NCBI RefSeq assembly: GCF_034259425.1
Contig: NZ_JAXIVU010000015.1
Location: 1 to 62,863, forward strand
Length of the DNA stretch: 62,863 nt
Origin: Denitrificimonas halotolerans
Lineage (GTDB): Bacteria; Pseudomonadota; Gammaproteobacteria; Pseudomonadales; Pseudomonadaceae
Reading direction: 5' to 3'
In this document: positions 62,799 to 62,863 of the stretch, in pieces
Position numbering within the stretch: position 1 is the first letter of the stretch
Layout: each line of letters opens with the position of its first letter
Made by a program: the position numbers and the translations under genes
The notes under the pieces: model-generated
Database searches by the model: none
The model's input: only the letters and a program-made list of their open reading frames with translations
What the model was told of the DNA's origin: nothing

Positions 62799-62863
62799 AG
62801 CTTGACGATGACCTACTCTCACATGGGGAAACCCCACACTACCATCGGCGATACATCGTTTCA
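62799..62863 (-). rRNA. rrf: 5S rRNA, 3' part (partial at window end)
   Basis: The reverse complement reads as the second half of a Pseudomonas-type 5S rRNA: TGAAACGATGTATCGCCGAT, then GGTAGTGTGGGG, CCCCATGTGAGAGTAGG and TCATCGTCAAGC. The 5' half and the 23S and 16S genes should lie beyond the window. Confidence 0.95.

Overview
The window looks like a chromosomal segment of a gammaproteobacterium close to Pseudomonas, but with lower GC (mid-40s per cent by eye) than typical pseudomonads. The gene orders iscR-iscSUA-hscBA-fdx-iscX-ndk-rlmN-pilF-rodZ-ispG-hisS-yfgM-bamB-der, cysE-trmJ-suhB, yajC-secDF, queA-tgt and lipA-lipB-ybeD-dacA-rlpA-mltB-rodA-mrdA-rlmH-rsfS-nadD-proA are all pseudomonad-like. 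A reduced-genome relative such as Thiopseudomonas or Denitrificimonas would fit; this is inference, because no identity search was possible.

Layout. Bases 1-160 hold the 3' end of an IS200/IS605-type tnpB with an in-frame stop, and its right end. Bases 354-4676 carry ligA, zipA and a YafV-like amidase. Bases 4877-21335 are a long leftward block: serine acetylation and tRNA methylation (trmJ, cysE), Fe-S cluster assembly (isc, with two abutting IscR-like sites at the promoter), ndk, rlmN, pilF, rodZ, ispG, hisS, yfgM, bamB and der. suhB runs rightward, followed by a glycine-zipper protein gene, the Sec accessory genes secDF-yajC, tgt-queA and a tRNA-Leu(CAA).

Bases 28.9-35.1 kb are accessory. 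An AraC-type regulator precedes a three-gene cassette (adducin-like class II aldolase, TauD/TfdA dioxygenase, D-2-hydroxyacid dehydrogenase). A second hydroxyacid dehydrogenase lies on the opposite strand, bracketed by two inward-facing tnpB 3' ends: one decayed, one broken by a one-base deletion. mutS and fdxA follow. Then comes the leftward lipoate / cell-elongation / NAD / proline block (38.6-49.8 kb).

Bases 49.9-61.6 kb hold the most unusual content. A three-gene type I secretion system (TolC-like, LapB/RtxB-like ABC transporter, HlyD-like) is followed by a roughly 1021-residue fusion of an unrecognised N-terminal region, a probable alpha/alpha-barrel and a full MurF-like ligase. Upstream is the probable secreted substrate: a BapA-type prefix domain, a hydrophobic segment, about 140 residues of Ser-Asp repeats, about 690 residues of Leu/Gly-rich GLLG repeats and a C-terminal region with a type I adhesin-like ending. 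Bases 61.6-62.8 kb are AT-rich and non-coding, with an eight-copy 7-bp tandem repeat. The window ends inside a leftward 5S rRNA gene with its terminator.

Most genes are housekeeping. The novelty candidates are the SD/GLLG surface protein with its secretion system and MurF fusion, the unassigned dioxygenase cassette, and the family of decaying TnpB elements.
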